Assembly: GCA_016271365.2 (NCBI GenBank)
Contig: CM057456.1
Span: forward strand, 167,603,501 to 167,667,500
DNA from: Neoceratodus forsteri
Lineage: Eukaryota; Chordata; Ceratodontiformes; Ceratodontidae
Direction: 5' to 3'
Length of the DNA: 64,000 nucleotides
Shown: positions 9,294 to 20,859 of the stretch, one piece after another
Layout: every line of letters begins with the position of its first letter
Numbering within the stretch: position 1 is the stretch's first letter
Made by a program: the position numbers and the translations under genes
Notes under the pieces: generated by a model
Databases searched by the model: none
The model's input: only the letters and a program-made list of their open reading frames with translations
Told to the model about the DNA's origin: nothing

Positions 9294-11175
9294 TGTAACC
9301 CCCAGGTGGCGCTATCCCAAGGGCTACTACTCCTGCCTGCTTGACTACTGACAGGTTGAGGGGCCTAGGTTCTATGGTGGGTGCCTCCATCCAGAGGTCA
9401 GGGTTTGTAGTGGTTAGACTAGCTTGGTCACAGCCCAGTGGGATACTGAGGCCCCCTTGTTTCCCTCTAGTGGCTCACACAATGCACAGAAGTTACAGTC
9501 CCAGTACCCCCCATGTACACACTGTTCATTCATAAAGTACCACCTACCCTCGAGACTGATTCTGAGGTTCATCTCTGGGGACCTCCTGTAAAATAAGGTT
9601 AATCAACATACACAAACCAATATAAATGCTTGATATGTAGGTACTGACACTTCAGACAGTTTAAAGTTTAACAACATGAAATCTGGTTTATTTAGTGGGA
9701 ATAAAACATGGGATGGGGAGATTAGGTTAATTGGCAGAATTAAATCACAGTACTGTGCACACACACAGGATCTGAAAAGTCACATCTGGGTACCCAGGTT
9801 GGGGGGGGCTAGCCAGGTCCGTTAGCCGGGGTTGGCCTGCAGGTGCAGATGGACAGGGTCCTGTAGAAGAAAATATATGCACAACACCCAATTGTAATCC
9901 GGAGCCGGATGGCTCAGTCCATGAAGAAGTGAAACAACAATAATTAGATGACACACTTGTAATTGAAAACAGGATACAGGGGAATACCCTGATTTGTACT
10001 CACAATACCCAAGCTGAGAACTGGATGGTGGATGTTCTTCTGGGTTGCCAGAACAGCAGGGCCTGGAGACAAGGTCCTTGTGACTGGGCCCCACTGCAGT
10101 AGCTAGCCAATGGATTTAGTCTGAGACAAACTGGGGTTTGCTTCCAGCTTCAACACGCAGCATACAGCACAGGGGATTGGAAATAGCGATTCCCCACAAG
10201 CACTATGCACATTCATATGTAAAAGGAAAGTACTATACCAGGTAGGCTGCTCCTAGATCCCGATGGTCGCAATTACTGCAAAATACCCGGGCGCACACAC
10301 AGCAGCGTCAGTTCCTGACAGACTGAGCGCGATTCAGCAGTTTCTCCAGTCTTCTACAGGGTTAGCTTGGTTTCTACCTTACAGACTTCCTTCTTTCTCC
10401 TCACAAGTCGGATTCAGTCCGAACTGAAGCTTACAACGGCTGCAGGCCGAACCTCAGGGCCTCACACATGCTTCTCGCGGGAAATTATGCACCGCAGAAG
10501 TACACAGCTCCTTCTCTTTTCACTGTCACAACTGATCTGATCTTTCCAGTTACAGAGCAGGGCATTTACTTTAGCTCCACACCATTCTGTTGGTTGGTTC
10601 GGCTGTCACTCACAGTAAGACTCTCTCTGTTGGTGGAAAAAGGTGCCAAGGTCAAAACTACATTTTCCAGAGTCACTGCCCATGCAATCCCTTTGTGGCT
10701 GGCTCAAAATTAAGAGTCCAAGTTCTGATTCGTCCACAGGCTCCATTTTAGGGCTCCCTTAACCCAATTGGCCCAGCACAGCAGTTCAGGACCAAAATGA
10801 AAGAGCTACACTGAAACAGTTCGTGCTAAAATAAAGACAGGTTAGAGAAACTACATTTTCTCAGTCACTGTAGATGATTTCTGGCAAACAGTTGTATCTT
10901 TCAACAAAGCTCCCTCTGCACATGTAGCGACGGCAGAAACAGAGCAAATTGGCAGCAGCTGGGGTGGGATTTGAGCATTAAATACACAGTCTCCCCATAC
11001 AAACTAATTAAGTCTGCAAGCAGACAGCTCTTAAAGAGACAGTACGTGGAGGCTCAAATATCACTCACTTGGAACCACATTTAAACAGCTCAAACACCGA
11101 ACACCGCCCAGACTTGGAGCATTCAGGCAAGCTCCTTGAAGACTTTTGGGAACCCACTTTTGCAGTGGGGTTACA
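9294..11175 (-). repeat. 5' LTR (in element orientation)
   Basis: A 1882-bp repeat of 2095-3972 with the same TGTAAC/GTTACA ends, followed by the duplicated acta. It should contain the promoter of the element. I could not locate a convincing TATA box or start site. Confidence 0.92.
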
Positions 11176-11179
11176 ACTA
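11176..11179. repeat. Target-site duplication, right copy (acta)
   Basis: Matches the four bases at 2091-2094 on the other side of the retrotransposon. Confidence 0.75.
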
Positions 11180-11259
11180 AATTTTCTAAGGTGCCTTTTC
11201 TTGCTCTGACTTTGTCAGGTATTACCGAGCCAATACTAACTGTGTGTGTCATATCATGG

Positions 11260-11914
11260 CTCTCCATAAATTTAGGGCCCCAGAGGCATCAGTTTGATGG
11301 GAGCCCCCAAAACTGTAAAGCCAGCCCTTCTTGGGGGGTGGATGGGATTGATGGACCTCCTGGTCAGTTGGTGGGAAGGTGCGGTGAAGGGCCTATGGAG
11401 AGGGGTAGCTTAAAGCAAGAGAAGCTGGTCTGTTTTGGGAATCTGACCTCTTGGTGTGTCTTGTTGGGGAAGTGGAGTGATGGGCCTCATGGTCTGTCTG
11501 GTGGGGATGGTTTGGAGTGAAGGGTATACTGGCATTGCTGGGAGTTTGTGTTGTGGGTGGGCATTGTAGAAGTAATTATGCCTGTTGGCATTGTGGGCAT
11601 GTGGGGGCTTGGAGCTGAAGCCAGGCTTGCTTGTCTTGCTTTGGGATCCAGCCTGAGTGGAGCAAAGGGAGGGGACTGGATCAGTGGACCTCCTGGTTCA
11701 TTGGGGGGAGCTGGAGTGAAGGGCCTATTTGAGGTGGATTGAAGCAAAAGGAGCTTATCTGGCTTGGGATTCTAGCCTGTTGGTGTGGCTTGTGTGGGAA
11801 GTGGAGCAATGCACCTTCTGGTCTATCTTGGGGGGGTTGGAGTGAAGGGCTTACTGGTATGGCTGGGTTTTTGTGTTGTGGGGGGCATTGTGAAATTAAT
11901 GGTGCCTGCTGGTG

Positions 11915-11951
<37 letters not shown>

Positions 11952-13260
11952 GGGACTTAGAGCTTAAAACTTGCTGGTCTGGTTTTCGGATACAGCTTGT
12001 GAGTGTGGCTGGAGGGGGTTGGATTGATAGACCTCCTGGTTGGTTGAGGGGTGGAGTGAAGGGCCTATTGGTGTGGCTGTTGGGGTACTTGGAGTGAAAG
12101 GACTACTGGTGTGGCTAGGTGGGTACTTTGAGTGAAGGGCCTACTGGTGTAGCTGGGAGGTACTTGGAGTAAACAGACTACTGGTGTGGCTTTGGGGGTT
12201 GTTTCTGAGTGACGGGTCTGTTGGTTTGGCTTGAGGAGCAATCAAGCCAAAGCAGTAGACCCTTCACTCCAAGTCTCCCATTAGCCATGGCCCATCACTT
12301 CAAAAGCTGGGGTGTTAAATAGCATTTGTGTATGGGGGTGGTGATTGAAATTTAAAAATGACTGTATGTTTGAGGGTGTTAAAAAGAATGTGGATCATGC
12401 GTGGTCATTTGGTGGAGATTAATTGTTCAGCTTAAAAGAAGCTTTTTTGGGGGAAGAGGTCCATAGTCTTGGAAGTGCTTTAGATTGAAGGTAACACTGC
12501 AGTGTGTGTTCCAGATGGAGTAGGACAAATCAGGTAGCCAATGACCACTAAAACATTGGTTTGGCTACCAGATTTCAAAAGTAACCAGAAAACTGGCTGC
12601 CTACCCATAAAAGTGATTTTTGAATCTTTAAAAATGATGAACATTAAAAAATATTGATTTGGCTACCAGTTTGTAAAAGCTAAGGGCCAAGTTGACCACC
12701 AGCTCACAAACTGATTTGTTCCACTCTGGTTCTAGATGAAGGGTACTGCTTCTTGTGGTGATCAAGGGGAGGGGGGATTGGAGCAAAGGACTTGCTGGTA
12801 TGGCTTGGAGAATGTCCAAGCCTGACCTGCAGACTCATTGCTTCAAACCCTCCACCTTAAGCTCTGAACTTTAAAAGCCAGACCATCTTGGTCAGAATCT
12901 AACTCCTTAAGATTGTTTAAAAAGTGATATGTTGTCCAAATATTGTCTGAAACATGTGTTTTAATCATTTGTAGTGCAACACTTTGTTGTCTATTTTTTT
13001 TTGTTTACATCCTATTTATCATCCTTGTGTCAGTTTGTATTTGGAAACTGGTTTGCTCCAACATCACCCCCAGCCCTTCAATTCTGCAGACAGAAGAGCT
13101 GACTTAGGATTGCACAGCCTGTTAATGTGGTTTGGATGGGGGTGGTGATTGTCTTCTTGGTCTGGCTTGGGGGGCATTTGGATGACAGGGCCTGCTTGTG
13201 TGACTTGGGTGGGAGGATTTGGAGTGAAGGGCCTGTGGTCTAGCTTGGGGAGTGTGTGCT
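11260..13260. repeat. G/T-rich degenerate tandem repeat tract
   Basis: The motif ggagtgaagggcct, usually followed by a variant of actggtgtggct and a run of G, recurs irregularly (near 11515, 11710, 11838, 12053, 12090, 12130, 13218). Unit spacing is about 35-60 bp where dense and is interrupted elsewhere. One inverted segment lies at 12240-12280. Open frames here are Gly/Trp/Val-rich shadows of the repeats. It looks like a decayed minisatellite. Confidence 0.6.
11915..11949. repeat. (GT)n microsatellite
   Basis: About 17 uninterrupted GT units lie inside the G/T-rich repeat tract. Confidence 0.97.
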
Positions 13261-14538
13261 CTTCTTTTTCTCCAGATTCCCTTCTCTGACCAACAGGTTC
13301 TTTACCCCCCAGATCAGATCAGCATGACCTTTGCCCCAGAAGTCAGAAGTCTGGGCTTTGAGCAAATGGCATGCTTATCAGGCCTGGGCAGGTTGAGGGC
13401 TGGAGTGAAGTACAGGATTGTCAAAGTGGGGAACTGTTGGTGATGCAGTGATGACTTGGGCTGGCACGATGAAGTGACAACATCTGGAGTGTTTGGTTCC
13501 ACTGATGCAAATTAATAACTAATTCTGAAACCTGTTCCTTTGTTTAAAAATCCCATTTGTGCCTAGAGAGTATATGTGTTTGCTATTAGAGAGTAGGTAC
13601 TAAAGGGTTCATATTGATGTTGTTTCAGTTTTGTTTTAAGTAAGACATTTCAATCCAGGAATATGTATTTGAATGCCATGCTGCTTGTAGGAACATGTCC
13701 AGTAATTCTTCCTGTGACTATCTGTTTAATGTGTCCTTTGTCAGATGTCATGTCATTTGTAAGGAGCTGCATTTTCCTTGGTGATTGTGTTTGTATTGAT
13801 GGAATGCCCTGTTGTTGTCAGACATTAGCTGTTTTGACTATTTAATGTCTCTTCTGTTGCTAGGTCCAGCCATCCATCATGCAGCAGGCTATATGTAGAG
13901 TGGCTCCCTACTCAAACGCCTGTATTACAGGTACTGGAACATCACCAAGTGAGTCATGCAAGGCACAAGAAAGGCTCATGCTTAGTCATGAGCTGTAATA
14001 CAGCAATATTTACATCCATCCTAGCCCTGCATCCTACTGTCGGGGACCATATGCATGTATCCAACAGTACTGCAGCATCACTATGTTTGTCTGTACCCTC
14101 GGCATTCATAGGAATTAATTTATTGCAATTTGACATAACTAATCCTCTCTTTTTCTGGTATGCATACATTAGACATTATAAAGTAGCTACATATGTTTTA
14201 GGTACAGAATTTTGTATATCTGAAGTAAATGTTGACAACTTTTAGAAATGTAACTACAGTAGCTGCCTCCTTCCACTGAGGCTTCCACAGAAGGGAAATA
14301 GGCAAGCAATAACCCATGACAGTGCATGGGGCTATGGAGGATTAATGCACGCCCCGGGTGCATTGTGAGTCACAGCACCAGGGAAGTGCATTCATTCCCC
14401 ATAACCCCGTGCCCTGTTGTGGGTTATCACTCTTATTAAAGTGGTTATTTGATTAAAGAAAAAACATAGGGAAACTTTTTTTTCTGTTTAAATATGACAA
14501 ATTTATGTGTATCCTGCCGCATTCAAAAAGTAGTTCAC
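13260..14538. other. No recognised feature
   Basis: AT-rich, with only short unrelated open frames. I see no domain, RNA gene or clear repeat. Confidence 0.45.
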
Positions 14539-14542
14539 TTAA

Positions 14543-14995
14543 AGAGCTACTGACGCCTCAAAGAAAAGTTTAAAAAACATAATAATTAGGTACAATTCTG
14601 CTTGCATTCCATTTATATTTTATAAATTTCTCCTTCCCATACTTTATTACTAAAGAAATGTGGATGAATATATGATTGTTGTCCCTCTCAGTTCAATTTG
14701 AGTTCATCTGCCTCTCTAGCTTACTCCCTACTTCAAGTCATAATGCTCTGTTATGACATCACAGTCTGTTGCCATGTGGGTAACTGTGATGTCACAAGCA
14801 GTGCTCTATGACTTCAGGTAGGGAGAAAGCAGAAGGAACAGATGAACTCTTCAGGAGCAGAGATCCTGTTTTCATGCAAATGACCTTACTATTAAATATT
14901 GGGGGGGAGAAATACAGAACAAATGAGAAATGCAAACTTGACAGTGCCTAAATATTATGCTTTGTTAAAGTTCTCCTGAAAGTGTCACCAGCTCT
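14543..14995. mobile_element. Palindromic MITE flanked by TTAA
   Basis: A 453-bp unit bounded on both sides by TTAA (14539-14542 and 14996-14999). The ends are inverted repeats, AGAGCTACTGACGC versus AGAGCTGGTGACAC. The interior folds back around about 14772: ctccctacttcaagtcata pairs with tatgacttcaggtagggag, and atgacatcacag pairs with ctgtgatgtcac. A second, right-truncated copy of the left half lies at 23236-23371, also after TTAA. TTAA duplication is typical of piggyBac-type elements, although the terminal AGAGCT is not the usual CCC start. Non-autonomous, no coding capacity. Confidence 0.7.
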
Positions 14996-15634
14996 TTAAA
15001 TGTATCATCATTTCATTACTCATCTATTAACAGTTATTTCAGAATTTATGTAACAAACTGACCTATGAAGTCTGCTTTAAATACAAGCATTTCAAGCACT
15101 TGATTTCTGTTTTTAAATTTGTGTGATGGCTACTGTTCTGGTATTTCTCTCTCTGTCTTTCGTTACTGACACTGACTGATCCCTGTTGCACAGAACAGCT
15201 GAGGGAGGGAGGAAGGAGGCAAAGCCAGGATTGGTGCACACCTACACACTTTGATGTTAAAACTAGTCTTCCTACATGACCCACCATTGCCGGTGTCTGT
15301 CATTCTCTGCCAACACTCACCCTGCATTCCTATGTGTGTCTTTCCATGTCTCTGCTCCAGGCAGGTTTCAGCTCCAGGATGACCGGAGCGGCAAATGCTC
15401 TGCTACACGGTTCCATGTTAAAACTGCCCCCCTGCCCAAATGACTGTCTGTATTGCTCTGGAACATAGTTTCCCTTATTCTTTGTCACCAGTGTCTCTAC
15501 CTCTCAATAATCACTCCATGGTCCTATGTGTCTTCCAGGTCTCAGCTCTAGCCTTGTCTTTGCTCCAGGATGATCAGAGCTGCAGGTGCTCCATTGTCAG
15601 TCTGTGTCCTATGGAGGTCTGCTGAAACTGTGAT

Positions 15635-18335
15635 ATGGCACCTGGGAAGCATAAAAGTATAACTTCCTTTTTCATAAAAATCGATCATGAGGAAATTGTG
15701 CATGCAAATAGTTCACCGGACAATGATGTACCATCTGTGGAAAGCAGTAATTCATCATCATCACATGATTTGTCTAAAGATCATGAAGATCAACCCAACA
15801 GAGAATTTGAACTTCAGAAATGCGTCAGTAGAAACAGAAAGCTTATCCTTGGATTGGATGCAGTAATGGCAAACTTGGTTGCAATATCTGCTCAAGTGTT
15901 GGGTGTCTCCGCACCTTTAAGAATATGCAAGAAGTCAATATATCTAGTGAATAGTGCTCCTTTAAAGTTTCATTCAGTGGATCAGACTGAACAACCAAAT
16001 TAAAATCTTTGCAAAAGAAAATTTTGCTGCACCAACATTCAAAAGCACAACTGCTGCAAAAAAATTATGTGAAAAGTCACAGCAACAAACTATTGAGAAA
16101 ATGTGCGATAAGTTGAGTGCATCAAAGTTTGAAACCACTTGTGCTACTATTTTTCAATCAGCATATTACCTCACAAAAAATAATAGGCTGCTCTCAGATC
16201 ACTTCAGCTTGTTGGAGCTTCAGAAGATAAATGGCGTTGATATTGGAGTTGGTTTGAATTATAGATACAGTGCTATGACAATGATCAATCACTTTGCTTC
16301 AGAAATGTGAAAGAGAATCTGGCAGCACCTTGTAAGTAACAACTGCAAAATTGCTGTACTCATTGATGTATCAACAAGTCTGAGTAGCAAGCTGGCACTT
16401 ATTGTTATCTCAAGTGTAAAATTGACAAAAACAAGAATCCACATTTCATGTTCCTTGATCTGACTGAATTATCAAATCAAAGAGTTAACACTATCCTTGA
16501 GCAATTATTGAAAAGTTTAGGCAAATACCGTTTCAGTGATCATTACTTGAAACAACACCCCGGTGGCATTTGCAAGGGATGGGGCAAGTGTTGTGCTTGG
16601 CAATAGATTTTGTGTAGCACAAAGATCCTTGAAAAATACCCTTACATTATTGTCTGGCACTGCTTGAATCACGTACTGGAGTTGGCAGTAGGTGATGCAA
16701 CTTCAGAAACAAGTGGCATCAATCATTTTCAGATATTTATGGATAAATTGTTGCTGTATACAGTAGATCTCCACAAAATCAATGAGAACTGGCTAAATGT
16801 GCTGCACAGCTGCATCAGCGAATAATGAAAAGTGGTCATGTTCTTAGCACCAGATGGGTTGGCAGTTCCTTTCTGACAGTTACAGCTGTATGGTACAGTT
16901 TTGACACACTCTGTGATCACTTTTGATCTGCAATGAATGACCAAAACAAAACACCAGCGGGCAGAAGGACATGCAAGGGACTGTTCAGAAGGCTATCATT
17001 GCTAGATTTCACGCTAATGTATGATACACTGAATTAACTTTCCCTGCTATCTGAATGTCTTCAGAAATGTGACATTACAATTGTTCAAGCGGAAAAACTC
17101 ATTCAGTGTAGTATTCATTTCATAGACGGGCTCAAGCAATGACCTGGAACAAAAACTCTTGAAGCAGAAGCTGCTATCAATAAGGGGGAAATTCTGAGCT
17201 GTTTTGCTGGCAGATGACAACAAAATTGTTACCATCAACCATAAACAGTTCCTGCAAAGCATAGTCAACAAATTAACATGGCAAATGTTCACTACATCTT
17301 CACCACATGTATCAAACAAGGAACTTGTATCTGATTGTAAAAAACAACATATGGCTTTCTGATGGAAGAATTTAGTGTTCTTGACTGTGACCAGTGGCCT
17401 ATCAAACGTTACTCAGGATATGGTGAACTGCAAGTGATGTCTCTGTACAGATTTATACTGCCAACAACTTCCATTTTGAATACCTATAGAGATTACAGTA
17501 TGTTGATGCACTTGTGTGTAACACCCCAAAGGAACTACCACCATCATGTAACTGTGCCAAATTGATTCCAGGCAGCTCTTCTGGGTAGCATGAGATATGA
17601 GTGCTGGGGATTGGGTGCCTACAATAACAGTGACCCAATCCCCAGTGCATGTCTCCAGAGTTACCGTAAAGTAGGGTGGCCAGATGGGGGTGTCGGCGAA
17701 TATAGCAATGGGATGTCACTATACGTACGCATGCGGTGGGGGGGAGGAGTGAACACTCCCAGTAAGGGGCAGGAAGGAATGTGAGGGATGGTGCCATGGT
17801 GAGTTTCCAAGCTGACCCCGTGGCATGGTGGGTGGGTTGGCAGCATTGGTTGGCAGGGTACTGGGTTCAGGTCTGGGCACTGGTGTGTGTTTGTTGTGCC
17901 CGGCCTGGACCTTTTCTTTTTAAATGTTTTCACTCCCCCCGACATGCATCCCCCCTGGAGTTGAGAATCCTTAAATAGTGGGGTTCATAAAAACTAAGTA
18001 CCCTGTGCCATTTTGCTGTGTGCCGGGGTCTCAGAGTGCCAAAATAAATGTTCAGCACTCTGATTTCACGATAACAGTGCTCGCCTTTAGGCTTTCACCA
18101 TTATCACATAAACCTGCTCTTCTGAATGTGAGTGAGGATTCAGTCTGATGAATATAATCATTTTGTTATTGCACACAAAACTTCTGATTCATTGTGTATC
18201 TGCCCTCATGTTTGTGAAAATCCATGGACCACCCCTGTTTGCATTGGGATCCCAGACCATACATCAATATTTGGTTGCACAACCATCACTCAGCTGATGA
18301 TAAACAAATCTGAGTGGCAAAGGCAGATCTGATCA
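15635..18335 (+). pseudogene. hAT-type transposase remnant, KIAA1586-like
   Basis: A decayed hAT-superfamily coding region resembling the KIAA1586-type vertebrate proteins. The 122-codon frame 15635-16003 starts APGKHKSITSFFIK. A frameshift near 15990 leads to CDKLSASKFETTCATIFQSA and AYYLTKNNRLLSDHFSLLEL, then GVDIGVGLNYRYSAM. After a stop at 16310 come the core pieces KIAVLIDVSTSLSSK, ARDGASVVLG and KYPYIIVWHCLNHVLELAVG, the conserved hAT transposase blocks. STRWVGSSFLTVTAVW follows near 16855. Near 17365 LDCDQWPIKRYSGYGE resembles the segment before the C-terminal dimerisation region. That C-terminus reappears at 18130-18335 (CENPW, then WDPRPYINIWLHNHHSADD in another frame) after an interruption at about 17575-18060. 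Multiple stops and frameshifts. Could be a transposon copy or a processed gene copy. Confidence 0.75.
17575..18060. other. Insertion splitting the hAT remnant
   Basis: Between two coding-like parts of the hAT remnant lies about 490 bp of unrelated, partly GC-rich sequence. It contains ggggattgggtgcc and its near-complement cccaatccccagtgc, short units also typical of the composite repeat at 18.65-20.55 kb. It is probably a fragment of that family. Edges are not exact. Confidence 0.45.
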
Positions 18336-18797
18336 CAAGTGACCCCCATGGAAACTTTTGTAGAACTGATTGAAGCACACTTAGCCCTCAGAAATGAAAA
18401 ATGGTCCATTCTGAGCAAAGCCATTGAGTAACCCTATGGAAATAGCAGAATTATTTCATAATTGTTTTACTAAAGGTTGTGACATTTAGATTGATAGGCA
18501 TGTTTCATGGTCAGATTTACATGGACCATCTGGTACTGTTAACCACAAATGTTTTCTTTGTGCTAAATAAGCTTTGATAGCCTTTCCCCTGGAGTGCATA
18601 CACACTGTACTTTTTTTTTGTGGTGGGGGGGACACTCAATCTGCTTTTTATGTTGGCTTGCGTGCATGCGCAAGTAACATCTTGCGACAGTGCGGGTCTT
18701 GGGGGCGCGGCTGCTGTTGGGCGAATGCAGGGCACACATCACTAGGTGTGTCCCTCATTCCTCAATCAACCTGCATGCCACCGCCACACCATGCATA

Positions 18798-18884
18798 CAT
18801 AATGGGGCGAGCACATCAAAGCAAAGGTCCGCTGCAATTGTCATACGCAGAGGTCCTTTGCTTGATGTGCTCGCCGCCATTATG
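18798..18884. repeat. Perfect-arm hairpin with about 30-bp arms
   Basis: The arm gcgagcacatcaaagcaaagg near 18807 is mirrored by cctttgcttgatgtgctcgc near 18855 with one unpaired base. The arms end in cataatgg and ccattatg. The loop is about 25 bp. A strong potential cruciform inside composite repeat copy A. Confidence 0.8.
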
Positions 18885-19559
18885 GTCATGGTCGGCGAAA
18901 TGGCTACGTCGCTTACCTTTGTCGACATCGCGCCCAATCCCTGTCGGCAACCCTGTGTTTGTGTGACGGTGAGGGGCCCATTCCCCGTCAGCATCACCCT
19001 CCAACTGTTGAATGCCAAGGGGTGCCCAATTCCCCTCAGCTCGCGCTCCCCTTACTGTTTGCTGGCGGGGGACCCAATCCCCAGTGGCATTACCCCCCAT
19101 GTTGTGTGCCAGCGAGGGGTGCCCAATCCTGTCATTACTGACCACCAAAACCCACTTAGGTGGCATGCTGGGAGCCTACCCAGCGTGCCAAATGCCCTGC
19201 AATGGGAAAACTGTCCCACAATGTTTTTTTTTCCTAGAAAACGAAACCATCCCTCGTAGTCTAGATCACCCCTCCCTCACCCACACCCACCCACTCGCAC
19301 CCTGCCTCCCTCACCCTCCCCATACTTACCTCCGGACGCTGGCGCGACGATCTTCAGTGGACCGAACACGCTGCACTCTTCAAAGCTGACCGCGAACTGA
19401 GGAAATGCCGGTAAGCTGTATAATGCAATGAATAGGGTTTTTCCAACTTTGCTGCATATCTCTGTCACTGTCATGGCGTTAATCGGCCTCGGAAGGTGAT
19501 TTCGCAGTCACTGCGTGAAATCACCTTTTGGGACCCATTAATGAAATGACAGTGCCAGT

Positions 19560-20390
19560 GTTCATGAGGTGGCCTCTCAAAAAGCCAATGTTCCAAATTT
19601 GGTGGGAAAAATCCAAAAAATGCCTGTTTTACGAGCGTGCGTTGCGCAGTTGCTATGCAGGCTCATAATTTCACGCATTCACAATATTTTAATGCTGTAT
19701 TTTCAGCATTGGCATTTTTGTGCGCCTCCTTGTGAACAGTACAGCTGTCATTTTCCTCAACCTGCCCGAAATGCGTTTCCACACTTCCGGCGCACAATTG
19801 CGCAGTCGCTGTGGGAAATCAGTGTTTGAGCCAGATTATGAAAATGACAGTGAAACAGTTCATGAGCAGAGCTCCAGAATGCCTATGTTGAAAATCTGGA
19901 GCTGATACTCCATTAAGTGACTGTGTTATGAGCGTGCGTTGGCAGATTGCACGCATGCTCATACCGTCCTGCATTTGTGATATTTTCACTCTGGATTTTC
20001 ACCATTGCCATTCTTACACACCTCTTGATGAACAGTACAGCTGTCACTTCACATATCCTGCCCAAAATGTGTTTCCGCACTTCTGGTGCAGAATAGAGTG
20101 GTCGCTGTGCGAAATCACTTCTTGGGACACTTTCAGGAAATGACAGTGACACTGTACATAAGCAGAGGTGCTAAAATGCCTATGTTGAAAATTTGGTGCC
20201 TAACGCCCACAAACTGGCAGTGCTGCAAGCGTGCCTTGCATATTTTCCATGCACCCTTGCAACTCCACAAATTCTGTATATTTGTATGCCACATTTTCAG
20301 CACTGGCATTTAACTACACCTCCTTATGAACTGTGCAGCTGTCATTTTTCACATCCTGCCCAGCATGTTTTCCTGCACTACACTAACAAA
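19560..20390 (+). repeat. 297-bp tandem repeat, about 2.8 copies
   Basis: The landmark agcgtgc occurs at 19634, 19931 and 20228, exactly 297 bp apart. Each unit also contains agtacagctgtca-type and cctgcccraaatg-type blocks and an aatgacagtg block. The monomers differ by perhaps 20-30 percent. The short open frames across it are shadows of the repeat. Confidence 0.85.
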
Positions 20391-20859
20391 CACCCACAGG
20401 GACACCCTAATGCCTCTCACTTTCTGCAGAGTGGGGGTGGGTTAGCATCAGTTCAATACTTGACTGCCACTCCAATGCTGCATCTCTCTAACTCCTGCAC
20501 TGCCAATGGCAGCAAGACAACATTTGGCATTGACAAATGCTTGTTTACACTGGTACAGAGCTAAAAGGTGTAGATAATTAATTTGACTTCTGTGACAGGA
20601 AGCCTAATTATGGGAAATTTGTGTGTAGTGTATTGTCTGGCCAGAGTTTAATACATTTGTGTAAACCACTTTTTTTTTTTTGGGAATAAAAAAGATAGTG
20701 GATGTCCTAGACACAAGTTTAACTTTGGAGGGGAGGGGTTTAATAAACAGGGGGCCAGGTGACTTCCTCAAGATATAAAATAGGAAAGATTTCAGTCTTT
20801 GGAAAAAGCTCAGGAAAGGTGCTATACTAAATTAAAAATCAAACTGTCTATCCATTGCA

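Larger units (their letters stand above)
2095..11175 (-). mobile_element. Ty3/Gypsy-type LTR retrotransposon with PNMA-like gag, structurally complete ends
   Basis: A 9.08-kb element reading on the minus strand. Two long direct repeats (2095-3972 and 9294-11175) both start TGTAAC and end GTTACA, a perfect 6-bp terminal inverted repeat of the TG...CA type. The flanks carry the same 4 bp, acta, at 2091-2094 and 11176-11179, as expected for a target-site duplication. Between the LTRs, in transcriptional order: a gag related to the vertebrate PNMA family, a zinc knuckle, reverse transcriptase, RNase H, integrase with HHCC and DDE-type core, a GPY/F-like module and an acidic C-terminal tail. RT before RNase H before integrase is the Ty3/Gypsy order. 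There is no env. Every reading frame is interrupted and the protease region is missing, so this copy cannot be autonomous. Confidence 0.93.
18650..20546 (+). mobile_element. Composite dispersed repeat, copy A
   Basis: A 1.9-kb unit with no homolog I recognise. Order: a 31-bp near-palindrome at 18650-18680 (atgttggcttgcg...cgcaagtaacat), a GC-rich segment with a large hairpin (18798-18884), short units around ggtgcccaat (18975-19150), a linker with acttacctccggacg and gcgacgatcttcagtggacc, three 297-bp tandem monomers (19560-20390), and a terminal near-palindrome at 20516-20546 (ggcattgacaaatgc). The same order occurs inverted at 35129-36775 and in part at 40.1-41.2 and 60.1-63.1 kb. Two such copies on opposite strands imply a mobile or formerly mobile element. 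No transposase is visible in it, and no target duplication could be recognised. Confidence 0.7.

Noticed and set aside
18574..19389. Plus-strand frames of 130, 189 and 125 codons, minus frames of 87 and 116
   Set aside because: All lie in the composite repeat and its hairpin; open because of GC-rich composition; none has a domain.
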